Positions 50,868 to 59,186 of a stretch of 64,000 nucleotides of DNA are shown one piece after another (positions within the stretch are counted from its first letter, which is position 1; each line of letters opens with the position of its first letter). Origin of the DNA: Streptomyces sp. LX-29 (GTDB lineage Bacteria; Actinomycetota; Actinomycetes; Streptomycetales; Streptomycetaceae). The stretch lies in contig NZ_CP089746.1 in NCBI RefSeq assembly GCF_029541745.1, positions 3,472,001-3,536,000 on the forward strand, given 5' to 3'. The position numbers were made by a program, and so were the translations under genes. The notes below the pieces were generated by a model. That model saw only the letters and a program-made list of their open reading frames with translations. It searched no databases and was not told the origin of the DNA.

Positions 50868-53387
50868 GTGCACGACGCCTTGAGCCCATTGTCCGTCACT
50901 CCGGTGACACACTCGGTGTCAATGGCGCACAACCAACTCCCGCGGCACGCGGGCATACGCCCCTCCCCCCGGTCCATCCTGGAGCAGCTGACCGGCGGGA
51001 GCGATCGGGCTACGCGCATCACTCATACGGAGCACTTGCCCCCGCGATCCGGAACCCATGCCCCCTGGCCTCAGGAGATCCGACCGGAAGTGGTCGACGC
51101 CTTCCGGGCCTGCGGAATCGAACACCCGTGGGTGCACCAGGCGCGTACCGCCGAGTACGCGCTGCGTGGCGAGTCCGTCGTCGTCGCCACCGGCACCGCC
51201 TCCGGGAAGTCGCTCGCCTACCTCGCCCCCGTCCTCAGCGCCCTGCTGGACGGCGCGGAGGCCCCGGGGCGGCGGGGGGCGACCGCGCTCTACCTGTCGC
51301 CCACCAAGGCCCTCGCCGCCGACCAGCGGCGCGCCGTGAGCGAACTGGCCGCGCCGCTCGGCCATGCCGTGCGTCCCGCGGTCTACGACGGCGACACCCC
51401 GGTCGAGGAACGCGAGTGGGTCCGGAACCACGCGAACTACGTGCTCACCAACCCGGACATGCTGCACCGCGCGATCCTGCCCGGCCACGCCCGCTGGTCC
51501 TCCTTCCTGCGCACGCTGCGCTACGTGGTGATCGACGAGTGCCACACCTACCGCGGCGTCTTCGGCTCGCACGTCGCCCAGGTGCTGCGCAGGCTGCGCC
51601 GCGTCTGCGCCCGCTATGGCTCCTCCCCCGTCTTCCTGCTCGCCTCCGCCACCGCCGCCGACCCGGCCCGCGCGGCGACCCGGCTGACCGGACTGCCGGT
51701 CGCGGAGATCACCGAGGACGCCTCGCCCCGCGGCGAGCTGGTCTTCGCCCTGTGGGAGCCGCCCCTCACCGAGCTGCACGGCGAGCGCGGCGCCCCGGTG
51801 CGCCGCACCGCCACCGCCGAGTCGGCCGACCTGCTCACCGACCTCGCCGTCCAGGGGGTCCGGACCGTCACCTTCGTACGCTCCCGACGCGGCGCCGAGC
51901 TCATCGCGCTGATCGCCCAGGAGCGCCTCGCCGCCGTCGACCACTCACTCCCCTCCCGCGTCGCCGCCTACCGGGGCGGCTACCTCCCCGAGGAGCGGCG
52001 TGCCCTGGAGCGGGCCCTGCACTCCGGCAGGCTGCTCGGGCTCGCCGCGACCACCGCGCTCGAACTCGGCATGGACATCGCCGGTCTCGACGCCGTGGTC
52101 CTCGCGGGCTACCCGGGCACCCGCGCGTCCCTGTGGCAGCAGGCCGGCCGGGCCGGGCGCACCGGCCAGGGAGCGCTGGCGGTCCTGGTGGCCCGGGACG
52201 ACCCGCTGGACACCTATCTCGTCCACCACCCGGACGCCCTGTTCCGGCAGCCGGTGGAGTCCACCGTCCTCGACCCGGACAACCCGTACGTGCTCGCGCC
52301 CCACCTGTGCGCGGCCGCGGCCGAACTGCCCCTCACCGAGGCCGACCTGGAGCTCTTCGGTCCCGCGGCAGCCGAGCTGATGCCGCAACTGGAGCAGCGC
52401 AGGCTCCTGCGACGCCGGGCGACCGCCTGGCACTGGACCCGCCGCGAGCGCGCCGCCGACCTCACCGATATCCGGGGCGCGGGCGGCAAGCCGATCCAGG
52501 TCGTGGAGGCCGAGACCGGGCGGCTGTTGGGCACCGTGGACGCCGCGGCGGCCCACACCACCGTGCACGACGGCGCCGTCCACCTGCACCAGGGCCGCTC
52601 CTACCTGGTCCGGCGGCTCGACCTCGACGACGCCGTCGCTCTGGTCGAGGAGGCCGACCCGCCGTACACGACGACGGCCCGCGACACCACCTCCGTCTCC
52701 ATCCTGGAGACCACCACCGAAGTGCCGTGGGGCGACGCACGGCTCTGCTTCGGCTCGGTCGAGGTCACCAACCAGGTCGTCTCCTATCTGCGTCGAAAGC
52801 TGATCACCGGTGAGGTCCTCGGCGAGTCCAAACTGGACCTGCCGCCCCGGACGCTCCGCACCCGCGCCGTGTGGTGGACGGTCACCGAGGGCCAGCTGGA
52901 CGACGCGCTCGTGCCACCGGAGGCGCTCGGCGGTGCGCTCCACGCCGCCGAGCACGCCTCCATCGGCATGCTGCCCCTCTTCGCCACCTGCGACCGCTGG
53001 GACATCGGCGGCGTCTCGATCCCGCTCCACCCGGACACGCTGCTGCCGACCGTCTTCGTCTACGACGGCCACCCCGGCGGTGCGGGCTTCGCCGAACGCG
53101 CCTTCCACACCGCCGCCCGATGGCTCACCGCGACCCGCGAAGCCATCGCCTCCTGCGAGTGCGACTCCGGCTGCCCGTCGTGCATCCAGTCCCCCAAATG
53201 CGGCAACGGCAACGACCCGCTCGACAAGAAGGCCGCCATTCGGCTGCTCACCACCCTCCTCGCCGGCGCTCCCACCGCCGCCTCTGAGTCCGACCCCGAT
53301 TCCGACTTCGACTCCGGCTCCGGTTCCGACTTCGACTCCGGCTCCGGTTCCGACTTCGGCTCCGGCTCCGGCTCCGGCTCCGGCTGA
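50868..53387 (+). CDS. DEAD/DEAH-box helicase with C-terminal DUF1998 zinc domain (MrfA/Hrq1-like)
   Basis: Superfamily 2 helicase of 839 residues. Walker A region VVATGTASGKSLAYLAP, DEVH-type box VIDECHTYRG, motif III ASATAADP, helicase C-terminal motifs ATTALELGMDIAGLD and QQAGRAGRTGQG, then a DUF1998 domain with four cysteines (SCECDSGCPSCIQSPKCGNG). This is the MrfA/Hrq1-like group linked to repair of crosslinks. The tail is a repeated Asp/Ser/Gly run. The start is unclear: GTG 50868 or ATG 50922. A matching ATG at 50842 begins MAFNHL but is one base out of frame, suggesting a 1-bp deletion (see findings). Confidence 0.9.
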   Translation: MHDALSPLSVTPVTHSVSMAHNQLPRHAGIRPSPRSILEQLTGGSDRATRITHTEHLPPRSGTHAPWPQEIRPEVVDAFRACGIEHPWVHQARTAEYALRGESVVVATGTASGKSLAYLAPVLSALLDGAEAPGRRGATALYLSPTKALAADQRRAVSELAAPLGHAVRPAVYDGDTPVEEREWVRNHANYVLTNPDMLHRAILPGHARWSSFLRTLRYVVIDECHTYRGVFGSHVAQVLRRLRRVCARYGSSPVFLLASATAADPARAATRLTGLPVAEITEDASPRGELVFALWEPPLTELHGERGAPVRRTATAESADLLTDLAVQGVRTVTFVRSRRGAELIALIAQERLAAVDHSLPSRVAAYRGGYLPEERRALERALHSGRLLGLAATTALELGMDIAGLDAVVLAGYPGTRASLWQQAGRAGRTGQGALAVLVARDDPLDTYLVHHPDALFRQPVESTVLDPDNPYVLAPHLCAAAAELPLTEADLELFGPAAAELMPQLEQRRLLRRRATAWHWTRRERAADLTDIRGAGGKPIQVVEAETGRLLGTVDAAAAHTTVHDGAVHLHQGRSYLVRRLDLDDAVALVEEADPPYTTTARDTTSVSILETTTEVPWGDARLCFGSVEVTNQVVSYLRRKLITGEVLGESKLDLPPRTLRTRAVWWTVTEGQLDDALVPPEALGGALHAAEHASIGMLPLFATCDRWDIGGVSIPLHPDTLLPTVFVYDGHPGGAGFAERAFHTAARWLTATREAIASCECDSGCPSCIQSPKCGNGNDPLDKKAAIRLLTTLLAGAPTAASESDPDSDFDSGSGSDFDSGSGSDFGSGSGSGSG

Positions 53388-53497
53388 AGCCTCCCGCTGG
53401 GGCATCGCCTCGCCCCAGGCGGGAGGCGGCACCGTCGCGGCCCGCGGCCAGCCCCGACGGCCACCGCCGTGGAGGAGATCGCCGAAGCGGGGCGAGG

Positions 53498-53851
53498 TCA
53501 GGGCTCGGGCGGGATCGCGCTCGGCGGACCGGCCCGGGAGCGCACCCGTGGCGCGAACGGCCCGGCGCGGGCCTCGACCGTGAGGTCCGCGATCTCGCCA
53601 CGCACCTCGCACCGCACCACGCGCGTCCCCTGCGCGGCGGCCACCCGCCGGGCCAGGCCACACGCCGCGCGCGGGCCCTCCAGCGCGTGGTCGGCCGCCG
53701 CGAGGGCCGCCAGGTCGGCCGCACCGCCCGCGCGGTGCCGAGCCACCAGGACCTGGCCGAACATCATCAGCCCCGCGAAGAGGGCGCACAGCGCCGTGGC
53801 GGCCACCGCGACCCAGACCGTGGCCGAGCCGCGGTCGTCGGTACGGCTCAT
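53498..53851 (-). CDS. TadE-like/Rv3654c-type secreted pilus-associated protein
   Basis: Protein of 117 residues. The N-terminal DRGSATVWVAVAATALCALFAGLMMFGQ is a TadE/prepilin-like signal-anchor helix, then an Ala-rich segment (HRAGGAADLAALAAADHALEG) and a cysteine (RAACGLARR). It is the last gene of the Tad-like cluster; its ATG overlaps the TadE gene stop by 4 bp. GGAGG lies 7 nt before the start. Such minor pilins are assembled with Flp pilin by the Tad machine. Confidence 0.85.
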   Translation of the reverse strand: MSRTDDRGSATVWVAVAATALCALFAGLMMFGQVLVARHRAGGAADLAALAAADHALEGPRAACGLARRVAAAQGTRVVRCEVRGEIADLTVEARAGPFAPRVRSRAGPPSAIPPEP

Positions 53852-54279
53852 GCCCCCGCCTCCCCCACCGTGTCCTCGGCCAGCGCCACCGCCTCTCCCT
53901 GCAGCCGCACCGCCAGCGGGCCCGGCCCGGCCGCGCGGGCCACCACCCGCACCCGCACCAGGTCGCCCTCGCGACGCACCACGACCTGCGCGCCCCGCGG
54001 AGCGGCCGAACGGGCGGCGGCCACGGCGGCCGCCGTCGGCTCGGACCGCGCGGCGGCACGTGCCCCGGCACGTGCCGCGTCCACGCACTGCATCTGCGCC
54101 GAGGCGGCCATCAGGCCCCAGATCAGGGCCACCGCGAAGAGCACCAGCACCGGGGTGGCGACTGCCGCCTCCGCCGTGATGAACCCGCTGTCGGAGGTCG
54201 GACTCTCCGGGTCGGGGCCGGCCGCACCGAGTGGCGCGTCGGTGCGGCCGGAGGCGCCGGAGGCGTCAGAACGGGGCAT
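53848..54279 (-). CDS. TadE family pilus assembly protein
   Basis: Protein of 143 residues. A polar N-terminus of about 30 residues precedes the TadE signature: DSGFITAEAAVATPVLVLFA then a transmembrane helix ending in WGLMAAS, and a soluble Ala/Arg/Val-rich domain with DAARAGARAAARSE. The glutamate after the FITAE start mimics type IV prepilins. It overlaps the DUF4244 gene by 14 bp and the next gene by 4 bp, so the three are coupled. Confidence 0.85.
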   Translation of the reverse strand: MPRSDASGASGRTDAPLGAAGPDPESPTSDSGFITAEAAVATPVLVLFAVALIWGLMAASAQMQCVDAARAGARAAARSEPTAAAVAAARSAAPRGAQVVVRREGDLVRVRVVARAAGPGPLAVRLQGEAVALAEDTVGEAGA

Positions 54280-54475
54280 CGAGCGCCCTTTCGATCAGAG
54301 ATTGCAGCGCGCCACTGACCGTCCCGCCGGTCACCACGCGGTAGAGCACGGCGGCGAAGGCACATGCCGCCAGCGTGCCGACCGCGTACTCCGAGGTGGC
54401 CATCCCGGCGTCCGCACGCGCCCTCAGGCCGGTCGCGATCTCCGCATACCGCCGGACGCACCATCGATTGACCAT
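54266..54475 (-). CDS. DUF4244 protein, probable Flp-type pilin
   Basis: Protein of 69 residues matching DUF4244. After a basic leader comes DAGMATSEYAVGTLAACAFAAV, with Gly-Met-Ala-Thr-Ser-Glu-Tyr like a Flp prepilin cleavage site and its +5 glutamate, then a hydrophobic helix and a short amphipathic tail (LQSLIERALDAPF). It is probably the major pilin of this Tad locus. ATG 54475 has AAGGGGG upstream. Confidence 0.85.
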   Translation of the reverse strand: MVNRWCVRRYAEIATGLRARADAGMATSEYAVGTLAACAFAAVLYRVVTGGTVSGALQSLIERALDAPF

Positions 54476-54642
54476 CACATCCCCCTTCGATGCGCGACTC
54501 TGATGTCGCGTCAGTTGCTTTCGTCGGATCGCGCGTGGACCCACGCGCGCCGTCTCACGTATGCCGGCTGTTCACCCCTGTCGGCACGGGCACTGCCGCG
54601 CGAACGCCGCCCCGCGCACGCCATCTCGCACGTTCTCCATCG

Positions 54643-54690
54643 CCGGCCGTCTCATGTGTCGCTCCACCGGCCGTCTCATGTGTCACTCCA
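54643..54690. repeat. 24-bp direct repeat beside the tadC stop
   Basis: CCGGCCGTCTCATGTGTCGC plus TCCA at 54643-54666 is followed immediately by a copy differing at one base (54667-54690), then by a diverged partial copy that enters the tadC stop region. Confidence 0.8.
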
Positions 54691-54696
54691 CCGGTC

Positions 54697-55509
54697 TCAG
54701 ATGCCTCGGGACAGACCGTCGGTCAGCCCGATCACCACCGGCACGACCGCGATCAGCAGAAAGGCGGGCAGGAAGCACAGCCCCAGCGGGATCACCGCCC
54801 GCGCCCGCGCCTTTCCGGCTCGTTCTGTCGCCTCCCTCCCCTGTTCGGCCCGGCAGTCGGCGGCCAGCCGGGAGACCGTCTCGACTACGGGGGAGCCGGT
54901 GGCTCCGGCCCGCTCGAGGCACCGGGCCAGCGGGCCGGCGCCGGGCAGCGCGGCCAGGCGCCCCCAGGCGTGGGCCGGGTCACCCCCCAGCCGCAGTTCG
55001 GCGGCGGCCTGCGCGAGCCGCTCGCCGACCGGACCGCGCAGCGACCGGCCGACGGCCTCCGCCGCCTCCCGTGGGCCGGCGCCGGCGGCCAGGCAGGCGG
55101 CCAGCAGATCGGCGGCCAGGGGCAGCTGGGGCGCGACGCGCCCCGCGTGGCGTGCGGGCCCGTCCTGGACCGCTCGGTCGCGCCGCTGCCACCGGGTGAC
55201 GCCGTACGCCGCGGCCAGCCCCAGCGCGCCACCCCAGATGCCGCCGACGAGGGCGACACAGCTCAAGGCGATGGCCACCGCCGGCAACCAGCGTCGGAGG
55301 GCGGTCGCGCGGGCGCCGTGGAGCCATCGGCCGCGGGGCGCCGCTCGGGCCCGCCGACGTCCACGTTCCGCTTCGGCGCCGAGGGCGCGGGTCGCCCGCC
55401 GCCGCGCGGCGCGCTCCCGCCGGGCTTCCGCCACGGCCATCGCCGTGCACAGCAGAGCAGCCGCGGCCGACACCGCCATCCCCAGCCTGTGGACAAACTC
55501 GCCGCTCAT
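54697..55509 (-). CDS. TadC-like type II secretion system F family protein
   Basis: Inner-membrane platform protein of 270 residues. Transmembrane segments lie at the N-terminus (GMAVSAAAALLCTAMAVA), near residues 75-100, and at the C-terminus (PLGLCFLPAFLLIAVVPVVI), with the T2SSF cytoplasmic domain between (PLAADLLAACLAAGAGPREA). The start overlaps the tadB stop by 4 bp. Works with TadA and TadB to extrude pilin. Confidence 0.88.
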   Translation of the reverse strand: MSGEFVHRLGMAVSAAAALLCTAMAVAEARRERAARRRATRALGAEAERGRRRARAAPRGRWLHGARATALRRWLPAVAIALSCVALVGGIWGGALGLAAAYGVTRWQRRDRAVQDGPARHAGRVAPQLPLAADLLAACLAAGAGPREAAEAVGRSLRGPVGERLAQAAAELRLGGDPAHAWGRLAALPGAGPLARCLERAGATGSPVVETVSRLAADCRAEQGREATERAGKARARAVIPLGLCFLPAFLLIAVVPVVIGLTDGLSRGI

Positions 55510-56444
55510 CGGCTCGCCTCCGTCGTCTCCGGGACGGCCGCGGCCCGCAACACCCGCGCGGTGAGGGCGACACCCGCCCACTCCAGGAGTCCACCCGTCA
55601 GCAGACACGCCAGCCCGGCGGGGGTGTGCAGCAACACACGCAGCGGGTCGGCGCCCATCCCGCTGCCCAGCAGCAGCGCGACCACGGGGAGCAGGGCGAG
55701 GATGGCGCTCGTCGTGCGCTGCGACGCCAACTGCGCCCGCAGGTGCTCGCGCCGGTCCCGCTCGGCCCGCAGCGCCACGCCCACCCGGTCCAGTCCGGCC
55801 GCCAGTCCCGCGCCGCCGTCGACCGCGACCTGCCAGCACGCCGCGATCCCGATGAGCCCCTCCGCGCCGGGCGCTCGTGCGGCCCGGCGCAGCTCCCGTG
55901 GCACGTCCCCACCGAAGCGGGCGGCCGCCCGCACCAGGGGCCAGTGCCGTCCGAGGCCGTCCGCCGACACGGCCAGCAGCGCCTCCCCCGGCTGCCGTCC
56001 GGCTCTCAGCTCCCCGGTGACCGCCCCGCACAACTCGATCACCTCGGCGGCCCGGCGCTCGCGCTCTCGGCGCCGCTCCCGCGCCCGCCGCCAGCGCCCC
56101 ACGGCCGGTACGGCGGCGGTGGCGCCGAGCAACGGGAGCAGCGAGGCGCCCCACAGGGCGAGCAGGCAGCCGGCCGGCAGACAGAGCACCTCGGGGCCCA
56201 GCCGCCCGCTGGAGCGGGCACGCCAACGTTCGCGTGCCGCGGCGGTCAGGCCGGCCAGCCGGACCGCGGGCTGTCGGGTGTCGGTCCGCGCGCCCTCCAC
56301 GGGCGCAGCACCGCCTCCGGTGAACATCAGCCGGGCCCGGCGCAGTTCGTGCTCCCGCCCGCCCGTGAGCCAGGCCGCGGCGCCCGCGCAGAGGACCGCC
56401 GTGTACAGCGGCAGCGTGTCCGCCATCGCCTCCACGCCCGTCAT
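55506..56444 (-). CDS. TadB-like type II secretion system F family protein
   Basis: Protein of 312 residues with N-terminal hydrophobic helices (YTAVLCAGAAAWL; VLCLPAGCLLALWGASLLPLL), a cytoplasmic T2SSF domain (ELCGAVTGELRAGRQPGEAL; WQVAVDGGAGLAAGLDRVG) and C-terminal membrane helices (SAILALLPVVALLLGSGMGA). ATG 56444 overlaps the TadA stop by 4 bp. Membrane platform partner of TadC. Confidence 0.88.
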   Translation of the reverse strand: MTGVEAMADTLPLYTAVLCAGAAAWLTGGREHELRRARLMFTGGGAAPVEGARTDTRQPAVRLAGLTAAARERWRARSSGRLGPEVLCLPAGCLLALWGASLLPLLGATAAVPAVGRWRRARERRRERERRAAEVIELCGAVTGELRAGRQPGEALLAVSADGLGRHWPLVRAAARFGGDVPRELRRAARAPGAEGLIGIAACWQVAVDGGAGLAAGLDRVGVALRAERDRREHLRAQLASQRTTSAILALLPVVALLLGSGMGADPLRVLLHTPAGLACLLTGGLLEWAGVALTARVLRAAAVPETTEASR

Positions 56445-57625
56445 GCGGCGCTCCCGCCCCGCTCGCACAGCCGCTGGAGGCGCTGCCAGCCGGGCGCCCG
56501 CTCCAGCCCGTCCGGGCCCCACACGGCCGCCGGCACCGTCGTCACCAGCCCCGCCCGATCGCGCTTCAGCACGTGCAGCTCGGCGATCCGTCGCCGGCCG
56601 CCCCGGTCCCGCACGAGGTGGACCAGGACCGACAGCGCCGCCGCGAGCTGGCTGTGCAACGCCGCGCGGTCGAGTCCGGCGGTGGAGCCGAGCGCCTCCA
56701 GCCGGGCGGGGACATCGGCCGCGGCGTTGGCGTGCACGGTCCCGCTGCCCCCTTCGTGGCCGGTGTTCAGGGCCGCCAGCAGCTCCAGGACCTCGGCACC
56801 GCGCACCTCACCGACCACGAGCCGGTCCGGCCGCATGCGGAGGGCCTGCCGCACCAGGTCCCGGAGCGTCACCTGGCCGCGGCCCTCCTGGTTGGCCGGG
56901 CGCGTCTCCAGTCTCACCACGTGGGGGTGGTCGGGCCGCAGCTCCGCCGAGTCCTCCGCCAGGACGATCCGCTCGCTCGGCCCGACCAGGCCCAGCAGGG
57001 TGCTCAGCAGCGTGGTCTTCCCGGAGCCGGTGCCGCCGCTGATCAGGTAGGAGAGCCGGGCCTCCAACATCGCGCGGAGCAGACGCTCGCCCTCCGGCGG
57101 CACGGTCCCCGCCGCCACCAGCTCTGCGAGTGAGAAGGCGCGCGGCCGCACCACCCGCAGCGACAGGCAGGTCGAGCCGACGGCCACCGGCGGCAGGACG
57201 GCGTGCAGTCGGGTGCCGTCGGGAAGCCGGGCGTCCACCCACGGCCGGGCGTCGTCCAGCCGCCGTCCAGCCACCGCGGCGAGCCGCTGGGCCAGCCGGC
57301 GGATCGCGGCCGCGTCGGGGAAGCGGACGTCCGTCCGCTCCAGCCCGGTCCCGCGGTCCACCCACACCTCGCGGGGCGCGGTGACCAGGACGTCGGTGAC
57401 ATCGGGCGCGGCGAGAAGCGGCTCCAACGGCCCGGCTCCGACCAGTTCGGAGCGCAGCGCGGCGACGACGCCGAGCACCTCCGTGTCGCCGAGCAGCCGG
57501 CCCTCCTCGCGGAGGGCGGCGGCCACCCGCGCGGGCGTCGCCTCCGCCCCACTCTCGGCCAGCCGCAGCCGCACGGCGTCCAACAGCTCCATCCGCTCCG
57601 GTCCCGGTCGCGTGCTGACGCTCAT
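56441..57625 (-). CDS. tadA: TadA/CpaF family secretion ATPase
   Basis: Hexameric type II/IV secretion ATPase of 394 residues that powers pilus assembly. An N-terminal helical domain is followed by the core: Walker A LISGGTGSGKTTLLSTLLG, Asp box IVLAEDSAEL, Walker B-region RMRPDRLVVGEVRGAE and the His box NTGHEGGSGTVHANAA. It is the second gene in the minus-strand operon, overlapping the ssd-like gene by 4 bp. Confidence 0.93.
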   Translation of the reverse strand: MSVSTRPGPERMELLDAVRLRLAESGAEATPARVAAALREEGRLLGDTEVLGVVAALRSELVGAGPLEPLLAAPDVTDVLVTAPREVWVDRGTGLERTDVRFPDAAAIRRLAQRLAAVAGRRLDDARPWVDARLPDGTRLHAVLPPVAVGSTCLSLRVVRPRAFSLAELVAAGTVPPEGERLLRAMLEARLSYLISGGTGSGKTTLLSTLLGLVGPSERIVLAEDSAELRPDHPHVVRLETRPANQEGRGQVTLRDLVRQALRMRPDRLVVGEVRGAEVLELLAALNTGHEGGSGTVHANAAADVPARLEALGSTAGLDRAALHSQLAAALSVLVHLVRDRGGRRRIAELHVLKRDRAGLVTTVPAAVWGPDGLERAPGWQRLQRLCERGGSAA

Positions 57626-58731
57626 ACCGCGCCCCCTCCCGCGCCGGGCAGCGCACGGGCCCAGAACTCCGCGCAGAACCGGGCGAGCGGCCCGCGCGCG
57701 CCGGCGCCCGGCGGCTGCCCGCCGTCCAGGGCCTCCGGCAGCCCGGGCTCCTGGGGCACCTCACCGGCCAGGGGCAGGCCGAGCAACCGCGCGATCTCCT
57801 CGTCGTCCAGACCCGATGCGTACGGCCCACGGACGACGGCCCGCAGATCTCGCAGCCCCGGGCTCAGGGCCGCCGCCACCCGGTGGGCTGCCGCGATGGC
57901 GCGCAGCTCCGCGGGCACCACCAGCAGTCCCAGATCCAGTTGGGCGAGGGCCTCGGCGGCCGCCTCGTCGATCCGCCGGGGCAGGTCCACCACCACGACC
58001 CCACCGCGCCGCCGGGCGGCGGCCAACACCGATCGCATGGCGGCGGGTGGGATGGCCACCGAGTCGCCGCGGTCCCAACTGAGCACCCGCAGGGCGTGCA
58101 GCTCCGGCAGCGACTCCTCCAGCGCGCTCCCGGCGACACGCCCGCGCGACGCCGCGAAGGCCGGCCACCGCAGCCCCTCCGCGCCCTCTCCGCCGAGCAG
58201 CACGTCCAGGCCCCCGCCGAGCGGGTCGGCGTCGATGAGCATGGTGCGCCGCCCCGCGCGGGCGGCCGTCACGGCCAGAGCGCAGGCGAGGGTGCTCGCC
58301 CCCGCACCGCCACGGCCCCCGATGACGCCGAGGGTGAGGGCCTGGAGACCCGTGCCCTCCGCGGCGTCGGCGATCCGGTCCACCAGCCATGCCTCGTCGT
58401 CCGGCAGGAACAGCACATGGTCGGCCCCGAGATCCACCGCGCGCCGCCAGATGCCCTGGTCGTCGAGGTCCCGTCCGATGAGGAGCAGGCCGGTCCGGCG
58501 CGGGAACCCGCGGAGCCCGGCGGCACAGTCGTCGCCGACCAGAATCAGCGGCGCGCCTTCCCAACTTCCGCGTTGCGCGGATGAGCCGAGGGCCACTTCG
58601 GGCCCGGCTCCGGCCGCCGCACACAAACGCAAAAGGTCGTCGAGAAGCTCGTCGTCCTCCGTGACGATCAGCGGTCTGGCCTGCCGCCCATCTGTAGGCA
58701 CAACCCGTTCGGGCGTGTTGGATCCCGCCAC
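57622..58731 (-). CDS. ssd: Septum site-determining/CpaE-like ParA-family protein (Ssd)
   Basis: Protein of 369 residues. The N-terminal ~115 residues form a receiver-like domain (PLIVTEDDELLDDLLRLCAA). The MinD/ParA-type ATPase domain follows with a deviant P-loop (VIGGRGGAGASTLACALA, lacking the usual Lys before Ser/Thr) and DADPLGGGLDVLLGGE. It belongs to the Ssd/CpaE group that heads actinobacterial tad clusters; the mycobacterial relative affects septation. Start GTG 58731 follows GGGAGGGGACC. It probably positions the pilus machine. Confidence 0.88.
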   Translation of the reverse strand: MAGSNTPERVVPTDGRQARPLIVTEDDELLDDLLRLCAAAGAGPEVALGSSAQRGSWEGAPLILVGDDCAAGLRGFPRRTGLLLIGRDLDDQGIWRRAVDLGADHVLFLPDDEAWLVDRIADAAEGTGLQALTLGVIGGRGGAGASTLACALAVTAARAGRRTMLIDADPLGGGLDVLLGGEGAEGLRWPAFAASRGRVAGSALEESLPELHALRVLSWDRGDSVAIPPAAMRSVLAAARRRGGVVVVDLPRRIDEAAAEALAQLDLGLLVVPAELRAIAAAHRVAAALSPGLRDLRAVVRGPYASGLDDEEIARLLGLPLAGEVPQEPGLPEALDGGQPPGAGARGPLARFCAEFWARALPGAGGGAV

Positions 58732-59017
58732 GGTCCCCTCCCCATCTCGTTACGCGCTTTCACGTCCGCGAACAGCACGCGCGAACGCCGACGAGAATCA
58801 CGGTGCGGCGATCCGGGAAATCTTGGGGATCTTGGTCCAAATCTGTGGACAACTCATCAGTTGTGAATATCTCAATCACCTATACCGGTGACTTCCGGAG
58901 AGCACTCTAGCGATTACCCACAGTTACCGCGCAGGATCAAGGGGCCGGTACGCCACTTGGGGCCGAATGGGAGGCGGAAGATCCGATGAGAATGGTGAAA
59001 ACGCACCCGGACATGCG
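58732..59017. other. Upstream region of the ssd-tad operon
   Basis: This gap holds the tad operon promoter on the minus strand and the 3' tail of the 6C RNA near 59000 (minus-strand GCGTTTTC). AT-richer patches around 58795-58915 are likely promoter DNA. No gene seen. Confidence 0.4.
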
Positions 59018-59090
59018 ACGACCCCCGCCGGGGGGGAGAGCGGGGGTCGTCCCCACGGCCGACTCGGGGGGGGAGGAGTCGGACCGGGTT
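59018..59090 (-). ncRNA. 6C RNA (actinobacterial small RNA with two C-rich hairpins)
   Basis: On the minus strand two hairpins follow each other. The first pairs CCGACTC (59082-59076) with GAGTCGG (59065-59059) around a loop with eight consecutive C. The second pairs ACGACCCCCG (59050-59041) with CGGGGGTCGT (59027-59018) around a loop with seven consecutive C. Two adjacent stem-loops each with at least six cytosines define the 6C motif. It lies between the ssd-like gene and a HAD phosphatase gene, as 6C/B11 does in M. tuberculosis. In mycobacteria 6C represses targets through its C-rich loops. The exact 5' end is an estimate. Confidence 0.85.
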
Positions 59091-59186
59091 AGCACGGTCG
59101 CGAACGATCCGTGACTTCCATGGTGTACCCGAAGGCCTTCTCAGGCAAACCCACGCGCCCCAGCTTACGCCGAATGGAGGGCCCCT

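Noticed and set aside
59018-59090. Simple rho-independent terminator instead of 6C RNA
   Set aside because: Two consecutive stems, each with a loop of seven or more cytosines on the minus strand, and the conserved gene context fit 6C much better.
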